Shown: one piece after another, positions 41,106 through 49,439 of the stretch
Layout of the letters: every line of letters starts with the position of its first letter
Position numbering within the stretch: the first letter of the stretch is position 1
Source: Pseudeuparius sepicola
Taxonomy: Eukaryota > Arthropoda > Insecta > Coleoptera > Anthribidae
Reading direction: 5' to 3'
DNA length: 64,000 nucleotides
Assembly: GCA_963920635.1 (NCBI GenBank)
Contig: OY987302.1
Location: forward strand, 45,325,500 to 45,389,499
Program-made: the position numbers and the translations under genes
Notes under the pieces: model-generated
Database searches by the model: none
Told to the model about the DNA's origin: nothing
Seen by the model: the letters and a program-made list of their open reading frames with translations, nothing else

Positions 41106-42833
41106 CTAAATTATTATTTCGTTTTCATTTTCTTTGATAATGTTTTTTGGTTTAAAATATTTTATTTGAATAATAGGTCGTAAATACCTGTACAAAAGGT
41201 AAAATATGACAACTGATATGATTACATAAATTAAAATTGTCCAGACACCAATTTTATGATAATATACAGGGGTTGATAATAAGTTTTCATTTTCTATTTT
41301 CTGATTTTCAATTTCCTTTATAATGCTATTAATTTTTTCAGTATGCAAGGTATTTAAACTTATTGGTGGAATGTTTCGTAACTTTAGCGTTTTTTCACTG
41401 CCAAATTTTAATTTTGGTAATGGAATTATTTGAAAGTTATTTCTTTGATTTTTATATGATTTTATAGTGATATCGCCTAGGGTTAATAAACATTTCATTT
41501 CTAGTTCTACCAAATATGTTCCTTTCATAAGTATATTATTTTTGTTATTTTCACATTCTTTGAAAGCTAATGTTTCTTTAGGAACTATAATAATCCATTT
41601 ATTGATTTCAACATATTTAACTTGAATTTCCGTTATATTGACAGGAATCTGATTACAGGTGTTATTGTGTTTATATCTTAGCAATTCAATTTCGCAAGGG
41701 GAATTTGAAGAAAAACTTTCTGTATTTATATTAGTACATAAATATTCGTTATTTAATATTTTCTTACAAGGATTTGTTGAGAATCCATAAGATTTTTCAT
41801 TATACAATAAGTAGTTAGAAGTTGGAAAAATTACTTTAAATAGGTTTTCATGTGGCGTGGGTAAAGGGAACATATGGAATAAACTATAGGCTTTCTTTTC
41901 AGCTAAAGGTACTTCGATTATAAATATGATTTCTTCAAATTTTACATAACTTTTAATTTCCAAAATTTCTTCAAACATTAATGTGTTCTCTGCTACAGGC
42001 TCAAAGGGCAGTTTTTCATTTTTTATTTTCGAAGCAACATTTTTGATTTCTTTTATTAATAATTTCGGGAGAATAATAGCATTATGAAAGTTATTTAATT
42101 TTGCAAAAGATATAGCAACCTCAATTTCATCTAGGATATCGTATATGTTCTGATACATTAAATAGATTTGTGTTAAAATAGTGTGTGTTTGTATCTTAAA
42201 AGACATATCAATCGCATCCAACTGATATTCTCTCATTATACTTATTATTTCATTTATTTTTGTTTCCAGGATTTGTTGGTTATGAGAAATATTTTTGGAG
42301 ATACTTTGAAAGGTTTTAATAGAGTCGGACAATAAAGTTAATTGTTTCTGCATGGCTATTTTCAAGTTATTTTGATTTTGTTTTAACGTTAAAATTTCTG
42401 TGTCATATCTTTCGGCGTCTTCTTGATCAAGGTTTCCTGTTATACTTTTAACTATGCTGCCTAAACCATTTATTAAACCGCGTTTATTCCGATGATTTAA
42501 TGAGATTGAAGGAGTTATTTGAAATATTTGTTGTTCAATTTTTTCTTCTATATTATTTATTAAAACAAAAGAATTATAGTATTCATTATTCAATTCAGAG
42601 GTGTTCCGTAATGTAGCGATTAAATTTCTATATTTTAGGGACATATTTTTAAATTCCTTGATTATACTACTAATATTGAATATTTGTACAAAAGTCCAAT
42701 GATTTATAATTCTTTGAGCATTTCCTAACTTGTAGGGTAGTATACCTGGATTTTCATTCAGGATGTGGAACTGGGAATCGACTCGGGTGGAGCATCCAAG
42801 GATGAAGTAGGTCCATCTGTAATAAGTGGCCTT
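41106..42833 (-). CDS. env: Errantivirus envelope (Env) fusion-type glycoprotein
   Basis: Open for 575 codons from just after a TAA (42834-42836) to the stop at 41106. The first in-frame ATG is at 42644, giving 512 residues. Errantiviral Env is known to be made from a spliced subgenomic RNA, and a candidate acceptor (ttattacag, exon start 42816) lies just inside the frame, so residues upstream of the ATG may belong to the protein. In the 512-residue numbering, a furin-type site RNKR (52-55) is followed by the conserved hydrophobic stretch GLINGLGSIVKSITGNLD (56-73), the fusion-peptide region of the errantivirus/baculovirus F-type family. A long helical, probably coiled-coil region follows, with NxS/T sites and paired cysteines, then one membrane segment (about 467-488) and a short basic tail. 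No break is visible. It overlaps the integrase C-terminal frame, as expected. No clear signal peptide is visible without the upstream exon. Confidence 0.9.
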   Translation of the reverse strand, partial: KATYYRWTYFILGCSTRVDSQFHILNENPGILPYKLGNAQRIINHWTFVQIFNISSIIKEFKNMSLKYRNLIATLRNTSELNNEYYNSFVLINNIEEKIEQQIFQITPSISLNHRNKRGLINGLGSIVKSITGNLDQEDAERYDTEILTLKQNQNNLKIAMQKQLTLLSDSIKTFQSISKNISHNQQILETKINEIISIMREYQLDAIDMSFKIQTHTILTQIYLMYQNIYDILDEIEVAISFAKLNNFHNAIILPKLLIKEIKNVASKIKNEKLPFEPVAENTLMFEEILEIKSYVKFEEIIFIIEVPLAEKKAYSLFHMFPLPTPHENLFKVIFPTSNYLLYNEKSYGFSTNPCKKILNNEYLCTNINTESFSSNSPCEIELLRYKHNNTCNQIPVNITEIQVKYVEINKWIIIVPKETLAFKECENNKNNILMKGTYLVELEMKCLLTLGDITIKSYKNQRNNFQIIPLPKLKFGSEKTLKLRNIPPISLNTLHTEKINSIIKEIENQKIENENLLSTPVYYHKIGVWTILIYVIISVVIFYLLYRYLRPIIQIKYFKPKNIIKENENEIII

Positions 42834-42961
42834 TTAAGTTCTTTTATATGTATAATTTCATGTTTAGTGGGATCGCCTATTTTCTCGATTTTTACTTTAT
42901 TATTTTCTATCATTTCAATTATTTTATAGGGACCACAAAATTTCTTTTTACTTTTGTTTCT
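42758..42961 (-). pseudogene. pol: Integrase C-terminal (GPY/F module) remnant, out of frame
   Basis: Directly after the pol stop TAG (42960-42962), the +1 frame continues open for about 67 codons to a TGA at 42758-42760. It contains KFCGPYKII and a basic, strand-forming tail, which fits the GPY/F module that ends Gypsy-type integrases. The catalytic core that should lie between the zinc finger and this module (three acidic residues, roughly 200 residues in the family) is absent. The upstream frame ends only about 30 residues after the second zinc-finger cysteine. The simplest reading is an internal deletion of several hundred bp whose length is not a multiple of three. It overlaps the 5' part of the env frame. 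Confidence 0.85.
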
Positions 42962-45284
42962 AGAACATATGTAGGATTTGAAAAGGTTTTGTAGGCGTTT
43001 CTGTTTTTACTAGAGGTACATACGATTTTTGTCTACTATATTTTAAAGTTTGACACGTTACACAGTCATTAATAAATTTTGTTACATTATTCTTTAAATG
43101 GGGCCAATAATAATTTGACTTTATTCTTTCATAAGTTTCTGAAATACCACGATGGTTTGTTTTACTTTCATGTTGGTGTAATAAAAGTAATTTTTTATCT
43201 TCTTCACTGGATACATTATTTAGTAATTTTGTACAGCGTATTAATTTTAACTTTCTAAAATTTTTTAGATATACGTTGTTGAATATATTAAATAAATCTT
43301 CTTCATAAAAATATAGATATGCTTGTTGTTTTCCTGAAAAATATTCTTTAATAAAATTTGAGATAATTTGTGGATTTTTAGGAATTTCGCAATGATTTAT
43401 ATTATGACTTTCAAATTTTTCAAAAGTAACTTTAATTCTTTCAAGGGGATTCTTTTTAATTAAATATTGATATGTTTTATTATTAATCATTTCGTCGAGT
43501 ATAGGGATTCCGTCATTTTCAGTTTCGGTGTTAGTTGTATGAACAGTATCAGATTTTTGTATGTTAGGAGGTCTTATTTGGATGTCAGAAATTATTTTTA
43601 TTTTTCGTGAAGTCTCTGGAATAGGGTTTTCAGGTGGTTTGTCTTCGTCTAGTTCTGGATTTTCACAAATATTTTTTAAATAGTCAAAAATTTCTTTATT
43701 TACTTCGCCAGGGTTATTAATTGTTGATTGATTTTCGTAAATATTCAGTTGTATCCGCGATAGTGCATCTGCGTTTAAATTTTGAGAGCCTTTTTTATAT
43801 ATGATTTCAAAGTCAAATTCTTCTAAGCGTAGTCGCCAGCGTACTAATTTCGAATTGGGTTCTTTTAGGTTGAAAAGCCATACGAGGGGTCTGTGATCGG
43901 TATAGATATAAAATTTACGTCCGAATAGGTAAGGCCGAAAATATTTACATGCATAGACTATACTTAATAATTCTTTCTCAATAGTCGAGTATTTTATTTC
44001 GGATTCATTTAGGGTCCTAGATGCATAAGCTATTGGATTATCATGGGGAACTTGTCCTTGGGAAAGTACGGCTCCTAGGGCGTAATTACTCGCGTCTGTA
44101 GTCAAAATAAAAGGTTTTGAAAAGTCGGGGTAAATTAATATAGGGTGATTAATTAATAAATTCTTACTGTGTTCAAAAGCTTGCATAAATTCAGGTGTGT
44201 GCTCTATTTTCGCGTCTTTCTTTAAACACTTAGTCATGGGTTTTGTAATCTTAGCGAAGTCTTTGATAAAGCGTCTGTAGTAACCGAGTAAGCCGAGAAA
44301 GGATTTAATTTCTTTACACGTTCGTGGAACGGGAAAATTTTTTACTGCTGCTATTTTGCTTGGATCGGGTTTAATACCATCTGTTGTAACCAGGTGACCT
44401 AAATATTGGACTTCCTTTCGTAGGAATTCTGATTTGTCGAGTTGGATTTTGAATCTTGCATTTCGAAGTCTGGTAAAAATTTCGCGGAGTCTAGAGATGT
44501 GTTCTTGGAGGGATGTACTAAAAATAATAATATCGTCTAAATAGACAAAGCATATTTCATTTTGTAAGCCTCTTAATATGTTATTCATAACTCTTTGGAA
44601 GGTACTAGGGCTATTTTTAAGACCAAAAGGCATTCGTAGAAACTCATAGTGCCCGGTATCAGTACTAAATGCGGTTTTTGGAATATCGGAAGGGTTCATT
44701 TCGATTTGGTGAAATCCATTCGCTAAATCAAGTGTAGTAAAATAACAACTGCGTCCTAGTTTATCTAAAATTTCAGTAATATTCGGGAGAGGGTATTTAT
44801 CGTCAATTGTTTTTTGATTTAATTTTCTATAATCAATAACCATACGCCATTTGGTTTTTCCAGATGCGTCTTGCTTTTTAGGAACTATCCAGATTGGTGA
44901 TGACCACGGGGAGTTTGAGTCTCGAATAATATTTTGAGCTAATAGTTTTGAAATTTGGGATTTAACTTCCTCACGATGTACTTCTGGGTATCGATAACTT
45001 TTTGTAAAAATAGGAGAATCATTAGTTAAATTTATATGGTGTTTAATTTGGTTTGTAAAAGTTAAAGGAATGTCCTCGCAATAAAAAATATCTTTGAATT
45101 CTAGGCAAAGTTTTCGAATTTGGTTGCGCTCTTCAGAATTGCAGTGTTGTAGACGTAAGTTTTTTAGATTTTCTTTTAATTTGTTCTCCAAGTGTATTTC
45201 TAAATTTTGGTAACTATCAGATTCATAATCGGAATTTTCTATAAAATTTACTTCGTTAGCGTTGACAGGTTCGACTTCAAAAGG
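42960..45284 (-). CDS. pol: Pol: reverse transcriptase-RNase H-integrase N-terminal part
   Basis: Open from the codon after the TAA at 45285-45287 to a TAG at 42960; the commonly predicted start at 45191 is a TTG and arbitrary. Numbering from 45191 (743 residues): RT motif A with LDL (154-156), YLDD active site (217-220), Gypsy-type 'VPKKQDASGKTKWRMVIDYR' (103-122); RNase H with TTDAS (364-368), YTDHRPL (430-436) and NADALSR (473-479). The integrase zinc finger has histidines near 674 and 680 and C710/C713, after which the frame runs about 30 residues and stops. RT and RNase H look catalytically intact, but integrase lacks its DDE core. It is in the same frame as protease. The product would normally be part of a Gag-Pol polyprotein copying genomic RNA in the virus-like particle. 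Confidence 0.93.
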   Translation of the reverse strand, partial: PFEVEPVNANEVNFIENSDYESDSYQNLEIHLENKLKENLKNLRLQHCNSEERNQIRKLCLEFKDIFYCEDIPLTFTNQIKHHINLTNDSPIFTKSYRYPEVHREEVKSQISKLLAQNIIRDSNSPWSSPIWIVPKKQDASGKTKWRMVIDYRKLNQKTIDDKYPLPNITEILDKLGRSCYFTTLDLANGFHQIEMNPSDIPKTAFSTDTGHYEFLRMPFGLKNSPSTFQRVMNNILRGLQNEICFVYLDDIIIFSTSLQEHISRLREIFTRLRNARFKIQLDKSEFLRKEVQYLGHLVTTDGIKPDPSKIAAVKNFPVPRTCKEIKSFLGLLGYYRRFIKDFAKITKPMTKCLKKDAKIEHTPEFMQAFEHSKNLLINHPILIYPDFSKPFILTTDASNYALGAVLSQGQVPHDNPIAYASRTLNESEIKYSTIEKELLSIVYACKYFRPYLFGRKFYIYTDHRPLVWLFNLKEPNSKLVRWRLRLEEFDFEIIYKKGSQNLNADALSRIQLNIYENQSTINNPGEVNKEIFDYLKNICENPELDEDKPPENPIPETSRKIKIISDIQIRPPNIQKSDTVHTTNTETENDGIPILDEMINNKTYQYLIKKNPLERIKVTFEKFESHNINHCEIPKNPQIISNFIKEYFSGKQQAYLYFYEEDLFNIFNNVYLKNFRKLKLIRCTKLLNNVSSEEDKKLLLLHQHESKTNHRGISETYERIKSNYYWPHLKNNVTKFINDCVTCQTLKYSRQKSYVPLVKTETPTKPFQILHMF

Positions 45285-45287
45285 TTA
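45285..45287 (-). other. In-frame stop codon splitting pol between protease and RT
   Basis: The minus strand reads ATT TTT TAA CCT TTT GAA. Both sides are in one frame: 45284-45191 is 31 open codons before the TTG at 45191. Related elements encode protease to integrase in one ORF, so this is most simply a nonsense mutation; readthrough is possible but unsupported. It sits next to a run of six T. Confidence 0.85.
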
Positions 45288-45908
45288 AAAAATATCAAGT
45301 TGAATTGGGTTATCCGTAGGGTTTAAAATTGTAGTTAAAGCAAAATTATCTTCTATATTTACTAAACAATGGGGAATTTCCATTTCATTCAATTGTGTGT
45401 AATTTAGAATACCTATGCCAGATTGTATATTAACAGGGATTTTAATTTTTTGTATTGTTCTTGGCGGTATAACTTCTGTTGTGGGTTTTAAAATTGGGTT
45501 CGGTTGTGGTAAATTTTCTTCGGTGATTTGCGAATATATCGGTATTTTCGCGTTTGGTGATTCTAGAGCTTTTTGACTAAATCGAATATCAGCATTTAAT
45601 TGTTTTATTAGGTCTAGTCCAATTAATCCGTCAAATTTATCTGAAAAGTCGAAAATAAAATATTTATGATATCCTTCAGTGTTGAAAGTTAGAAATAAGG
45701 GTAAAATTGCTATTTGATCATGAAAAGAAGTAGCATGTGCGGTTTGCACCAAAAATATCTCATTTTGAATGTAATTTTGAAAATATGTATGCGCTAATTT
45801 TTGATTAATAAATGAACGTGTACTACCAGTATCTATTAGAAATTTTGCATCGAGTTCGGGTAAATATATATATACAAGGTTTATTGAAAGATTGTTTAAA
45901 ACTATCAC
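45285..45908 (-). CDS. pol: Pol: retroviral-type aspartic protease
   Basis: A 207-codon frame with the active-site motif LIDTGSTRSFI (DTGS at residues 26-29 from 45908) and the downstream hydrophobic-LIGLD strand (near residues 94-98) typical of retropepsins. It would cleave Gag and Pol polyproteins. It lies in the -1 frame relative to gag and overlaps gag's end by 4 bases (45905-45908). Its GTG 'start' is not meaningful, since this group makes Gag-Pol by -1 frameshifting; I did not find a convincing slippery heptamer at the overlap. It ends at a TAA (45285-45287) after which the same frame continues open into RT, so the stop interrupts what should be one continuous pol. Confidence 0.9.
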   Translation of the reverse strand: MIVLNNLSINLVYIYLPELDAKFLIDTGSTRSFINQKLAHTYFQNYIQNEIFLVQTAHATSFHDQIAILPLFLTFNTEGYHKYFIFDFSDKFDGLIGLDLIKQLNADIRFSQKALESPNAKIPIYSQITEENLPQPNPILKPTTEVIPPRTIQKIKIPVNIQSGIGILNYTQLNEMEIPHCLVNIEDNFALTTILNPTDNPIQLDIF

Positions 45909-47218
45909 TTCATATTGTTGGTCTGTCCAGTATTGGGAAAATCCAAAGGGATATCGGGATTAGTCTGGATATTAGTTTCAAAATTTTGAATTTCTTCGTT
46001 TTGGGTGTCGGGTTGTAAATAGTCTAAATTATTGTAAAATTCGCTCATGTCAAAAGAAGTATCTTCTTCGGGAGTTTGTTCATAAGGGTTGTTATAAGTT
46101 TGTTCATTAGGTTGGTTTATGTTTTCGGTAGGGAATGATTCCATGAAATTGCTAAATAATCGAGTTTGATAAGGTTTTTTCTGTTGAGTTACATAAGTGG
46201 TTGTGTCCATTGGTTCGGGCTTAAAAGTATTTTTTGTTACAGTACTTTGCTGTGGAATTTTTTGATTTTGGAACATTGAAGGTCTCATTTGAAAGGTTGG
46301 TTTTTGGAAATTAGGTTGACTATTTTGAAAGGGTGGTCTTTGAAAATTTTGTTGGTTATTTTGGAAAATTGGTCTTTGTAAGCTTGATTGATTTGTTTGA
46401 AAATTATTTTGAAAGGGGGGCTTGTACATAATTTGTGGAGAATATGGTTGTACGAAATTTGATGTACTTGGTAAGGATCTAAATTGTGGTGGTGGTGGAA
46501 TTATATTATGATTGGCTGGTAAAAAGCTAGGTGTATAGGTAGGTAATCTTGGTGGGAAAAATTTTGGTTTTTGGGTATTTATGGTACTGTAGGTTGGTTG
46601 TTTCAGATTTTGATTCTGAGATGTTTTAAAATATACGAAATTTTCTTCTTCGACTACAAATGACATTGCTTGCTCGAGAGAATTTGGATTTTTTAACCTT
46701 ACTACCAGTTGCATGTTATAGGGTAAACCATTTATAAATGTTTTTAACGCAAATTCATCGTAATGTGTAATTTTTACCAATTTAACGTTATTGTCTCGTT
46801 CAGAAGCATTCAATTTTGCAAAAAGTAAACTTCTCACATCTTGAATTCTCATACCAAATTGAGTGGGTGTTTCATTTTTGAATGGCTTTAAATTGATTAA
46901 GTCTTGAATGATGCAATCGATAGATCTTTGATCTGCGAAAGTCGAAATTAGGGAGGTTTTTACTAAATTCCATGTATTTAGTTCTGATCGCGAAGCAATC
47001 AAATCTGCTGCTCGATCTCTGAGTTTTCCTAAGATAGTGTCGAAAATACAAATATTAATTGGATCGTTTAAATTTTGTAAATTTTGAAAAGCCTTAATAA
47101 AATTTTCACAAGAATTTACGAAACGTTGCAAAAGTCTGGGGTTTCCGTCAAATAAAGGGATATTGTCCGCCTGATATCTTAATAGATTATAATTAATTGC
47201 AGGTGCTCCGTTTGGCAT
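45905..47218 (-). CDS. gag: Gag structural protein
   Basis: A 437-codon frame beginning at ATG 47216-47218, about 490 bp inside the 5' LTR. The N-terminal half (about 20-200) has the Gypsy Gag capsid pattern, beginning LFDGNPRLLQRFVNSCENFI (22-41). The middle (about 200-340) is rich in Pro, Gln, Asn and Phe, with repeated FQN-type motifs; the C-terminus is acidic. There is no CCHC zinc knuckle, as in several errantiviruses. Gag would assemble virus-like particles and package the RNA. No frameshift or stop is seen. It overlaps the protease frame by 4 bases in the -1 register. Confidence 0.92.
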   Translation of the reverse strand: MPNGAPAINYNLLRYQADNIPLFDGNPRLLQRFVNSCENFIKAFQNLQNLNDPINICIFDTILGKLRDRAADLIASRSELNTWNLVKTSLISTFADQRSIDCIIQDLINLKPFKNETPTQFGMRIQDVRSLLFAKLNASERDNNVKLVKITHYDEFALKTFINGLPYNMQLVVRLKNPNSLEQAMSFVVEEENFVYFKTSQNQNLKQPTYSTINTQKPKFFPPRLPTYTPSFLPANHNIIPPPPQFRSLPSTSNFVQPYSPQIMYKPPFQNNFQTNQSSLQRPIFQNNQQNFQRPPFQNSQPNFQKPTFQMRPSMFQNQKIPQQSTVTKNTFKPEPMDTTTYVTQQKKPYQTRLFSNFMESFPTENINQPNEQTYNNPYEQTPEEDTSFDMSEFYNNLDYLQPDTQNEEIQNFETNIQTNPDIPLDFPNTGQTNNMK

Positions 47219-47398
47219 TTTGAAAAATTATTTAAAAATGACAAAAATGTGGAAATTGGGAAAATACAAAAATTGTGCAAATATACAAAGCAAAGAAAAA
47301 CTTACAGTTGTAAGAAAATCGAAGTCTTCATGTGATTTTTCTTCTTCGTTGTCTTCTTTTTCTGTCTTCTTAATCCTAAGGTCCTTAACTTAGCCTCT

Positions 47399-47673
47399 GA
47401 CAGTGCCGATGTGTGGATGCCAAAGGGTTGGAAACAGTGCCGATGTGGGGATGCTTCCTATGGGTGGTGACAGTGCCGATGTGTGGATGTCGTCCCCTGT
47501 GACGTTCCTCCTTGTCTTCTCAACAACCTTGGGCCAACTCCTCGGGGTGTGGAACCAGGTGTCCGTCCGCGACAGTGCCGATTTTTGGATAACGCGGCGG
47601 ATCGCGAGATTCCGTTTTGGTTCTTTCTTGTGACTAAATCGTTGAAACGAACCGAAGGTGCCGAATTTTGGAC
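47399..47673 (-). repeat. Repeated motif in the retroelement 5' leader
   Basis: Five copies of a motif of about 20 bp (plus-strand core cagtgccgatgtgtggatg), at 47399-47419, 47435-47453, 47469-47489, 47571-47590 and 47655-47673. The first three are nearly identical; the last two have diverged 3' halves. All lie in the untranslated leader between PBS and gag. Gypsy itself carries a repeat cluster in the same place that binds Su(Hw) and acts as an insulator; the motif here is different, so a similar role is only an analogy. A packaging or protein-binding role is equally possible. Confidence 0.8.
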
Positions 47674-47697
47674 TTCGTGTCACGAAAAAAATCCGAA

Positions 47698-47708
47698 CGA
47701 CTGCGCCA
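47698..47708 (-). promoter_or_regulatory. Primer binding site for tRNA-Ser
   Basis: The minus strand reads TGGCGCAGTCG, complementary to a tRNA 3' end CGACTGCGCCA, as in insect tRNA-Ser. Errantiviruses of the 17.6/297 group are known to use tRNA-Ser. The first T is the last base of the 5' LTR, so the PBS overlaps the LTR by one base. Confidence 0.9.
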
Positions 47709-47895
47709 GTTACGAGGCGGGTTGACGCAAAGTCGTTTTTAAAAAGAACTGATCTTTATTGAATACAAGTAGGAAGTGTTTGCTCTTAGTCTATGGCCCG
47801 TATATAATACCTCTGCTGGGCTTACGTTGTATTTCCTTATCTTATGCTGCATATACAAGTTTCTATGCTACCTAAACAATATACAGCTTATAACT
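47708..47895 (-). repeat. 5' LTR (188 bp)
   Basis: Identical by eye to 40874-41061. Supplies the promoter (TATATA-type box) and, at the other end of the transcript, the AATAAA signal (plus-strand tttatt at 47755-47760). It is immediately followed, on the minus strand, by the PBS. Confidence 0.95.
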
Positions 47896-47906
47896 TAGGT
47901 ATAGCC
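47896..47906. repeat. Right flank of the LTR element: candidate duplicated target
   Basis: TAGGTATAGCC abuts the LTR and matches the left flank TAGTATAGCC (40864-40873) apart from one G. Confidence 0.45.
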
Positions 47907-49439
47907 TACGCGTATAGCTCTATTTATTCTGTGCTAATAATATACTCACAAACATTCCCTCTGCTATAAATTAAATTCGCGTTAATCAAGCGAATTTTCC
48001 TTTATTGCAGGTTTGTCACAAGCATTTCTTGGAATCCGATATTTTGCGGTTACGGTTCGCTGAAAATCTCCTGTATTATTATTTGTTATGTACAGTTTTG
48101 TGATTTTGAAAAAATAGCTGGCAATTGAAAATTTTTCGAATGAAAAAAATCAGAGACTCAATTATTTGGCAGAACATTTTAAACTATATGATATTTCCCC
48201 TGAATCTCACTCCGAAGTTCACTCTACTTCTCAACTGTGGCAGAAAATTATTTTTGTTACTGTTAATATTATTTTAAACAACTATTGTAAACTTACAAAT
48301 AAAAGCGCCGCAAAATGTGTCAAAATAAAAGATGCTGATAATAAAAGAAAACGAAATCGAAAAATTGAAACACTCACCAATAAACCATCACCAAAATCTA
48401 TCCAGATCTCTGAGAAACAAGTTATGCCTATCAAACATATAAAAAACCACGTACGTAAAACAGAACATATAATATCTAAAATAAGGAGCTCTCAAATGAA
48501 CTACCTATAATATTATGCACTTATAGATGTATATGGTACGCGACTACTGGACTTATATTTTCCATTTATCGTAATTAATTTTCTTTCAATTTTGTAACTG
48601 ATGGTCACCGCTTTGTGTCTTTCACATTTTCTGTATTTTCATAGAATAAACATAAAAATGTGTGTTTCTATTTCTTTCTCTGTATACCTAGAATTTGATA
48701 TACAAAGCTGATAAAATTGGTACATATACATTATATTTTTCAAATCTTACCTTGCTTTAAAAGATGTGTTTACTCGGCCCCTTAAGCATGACGTCACTCT
48801 GTTGTTGTTCGAGGCCAACGATAAAGACAGGCCACGGCGATAACGCATAATCGCATAGTCACGCGACCAACTTAGTCCTATATAATGAAAGGCATTTTTG
48901 GAGATAAGTAGAAAAACAAATTTCGTCACAATTTGGCATGTTTTCTTTCATCTATTACATTATTGGTTTTGTGCATCCAAGCTTTCTCTAATTGTTTTTT
49001 CAAAATTTTCAACCTGCCTCAGCTGTTTTGGGCTGAGAGTTAAACGGCACTGCACTCACAATATTTTGGCATATTCTCAAAAATTGTTGGGATATAACCT
49101 TCCTTTAGCTTAGATGATATTCTCTATAGGTATTTTCCTCCCACAACACATTTGTCCACTTTAATTGTTTCACTTTCTTGAAAATGTGTTAGCCACGCAT
49201 ACTTAAGGGTTTTTTAAAAATTAAATCTCAGTTGGAATTTGACGAATCCATTTTTGGCGGATATTTTCATCCCGAGGCAAAACAAATGTTTGTTATGGCG
49301 ACACTTTCTTCCTGGCTTTTGTAATATGTATAAATATAATATAAACAGACCCAATATTTGGTATTTAGGTTATTTTTTAAGAAATAAAAATGAAAACTAA
49401 CCTCAGTAGGTATACTGTAAATATTGACGAGGTCTCAGT
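47907..49439. other. Mostly non-coding AT-rich stretch
   Basis: Apart from one unassigned open frame at 48109-48510, I see nothing recognisable. A palindromic TGACGTCA near 48789-48796 is a CRE-like octamer without context. Confidence 0.4.
48109..48510 (+). CDS. Unassigned open frame, possibly an exon or chance ORF
   Basis: The plus frame is open from just after a TAG to a TAA at 48508-48510, about 133 codons, with no ATG near its beginning. It is rich in Lys, Asn, Ile and Ser, with a basic central stretch (KRKRNRK), and matches no family I know. A frame of this length can occur by chance in AT-rich DNA of this size. It lies 200 bp right of the LTR element and has no link to it. Confidence 0.15.

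Larger units (their letters stand above)
40874..47895 (-). mobile_element. Errantivirus-like Gypsy LTR retrotransposon, recently inserted, pol-defective
   Basis: Complete 7022-bp element read on the minus strand: 5' LTR 47708-47895, tRNA-Ser PBS, leader with repeated motifs, gag, protease, RT-RNase H-integrase N-terminus, integrase C-terminal remnant, env, PPT, 3' LTR 40874-41061. LTR termini are AGTTA...TAACT, as in errantiviruses. The env with a furin-type site and the pol/env overlap place it in the insect errantivirus group (Gypsy/17.6/297 type). LTRs are identical by eye, so insertion is young. Defects are an in-frame TAA between protease and RT, and loss of the integrase catalytic core with a frameshift. 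Gag and env are open throughout. It is probably non-autonomous and would need trans-acting partner copies. Confidence 0.95.

Noticed and set aside
45812..46018. 68-codon plus-strand frame over gag/protease
   Set aside because: It is antisense to well-supported gag and protease frames; a shadow.
47390..47725. Frames of 76-97 codons over the retroelement leader
   Set aside because: They arise from the repeated leader motif in the untranslated region; the strands and frames are inconsistent with a leader protein.
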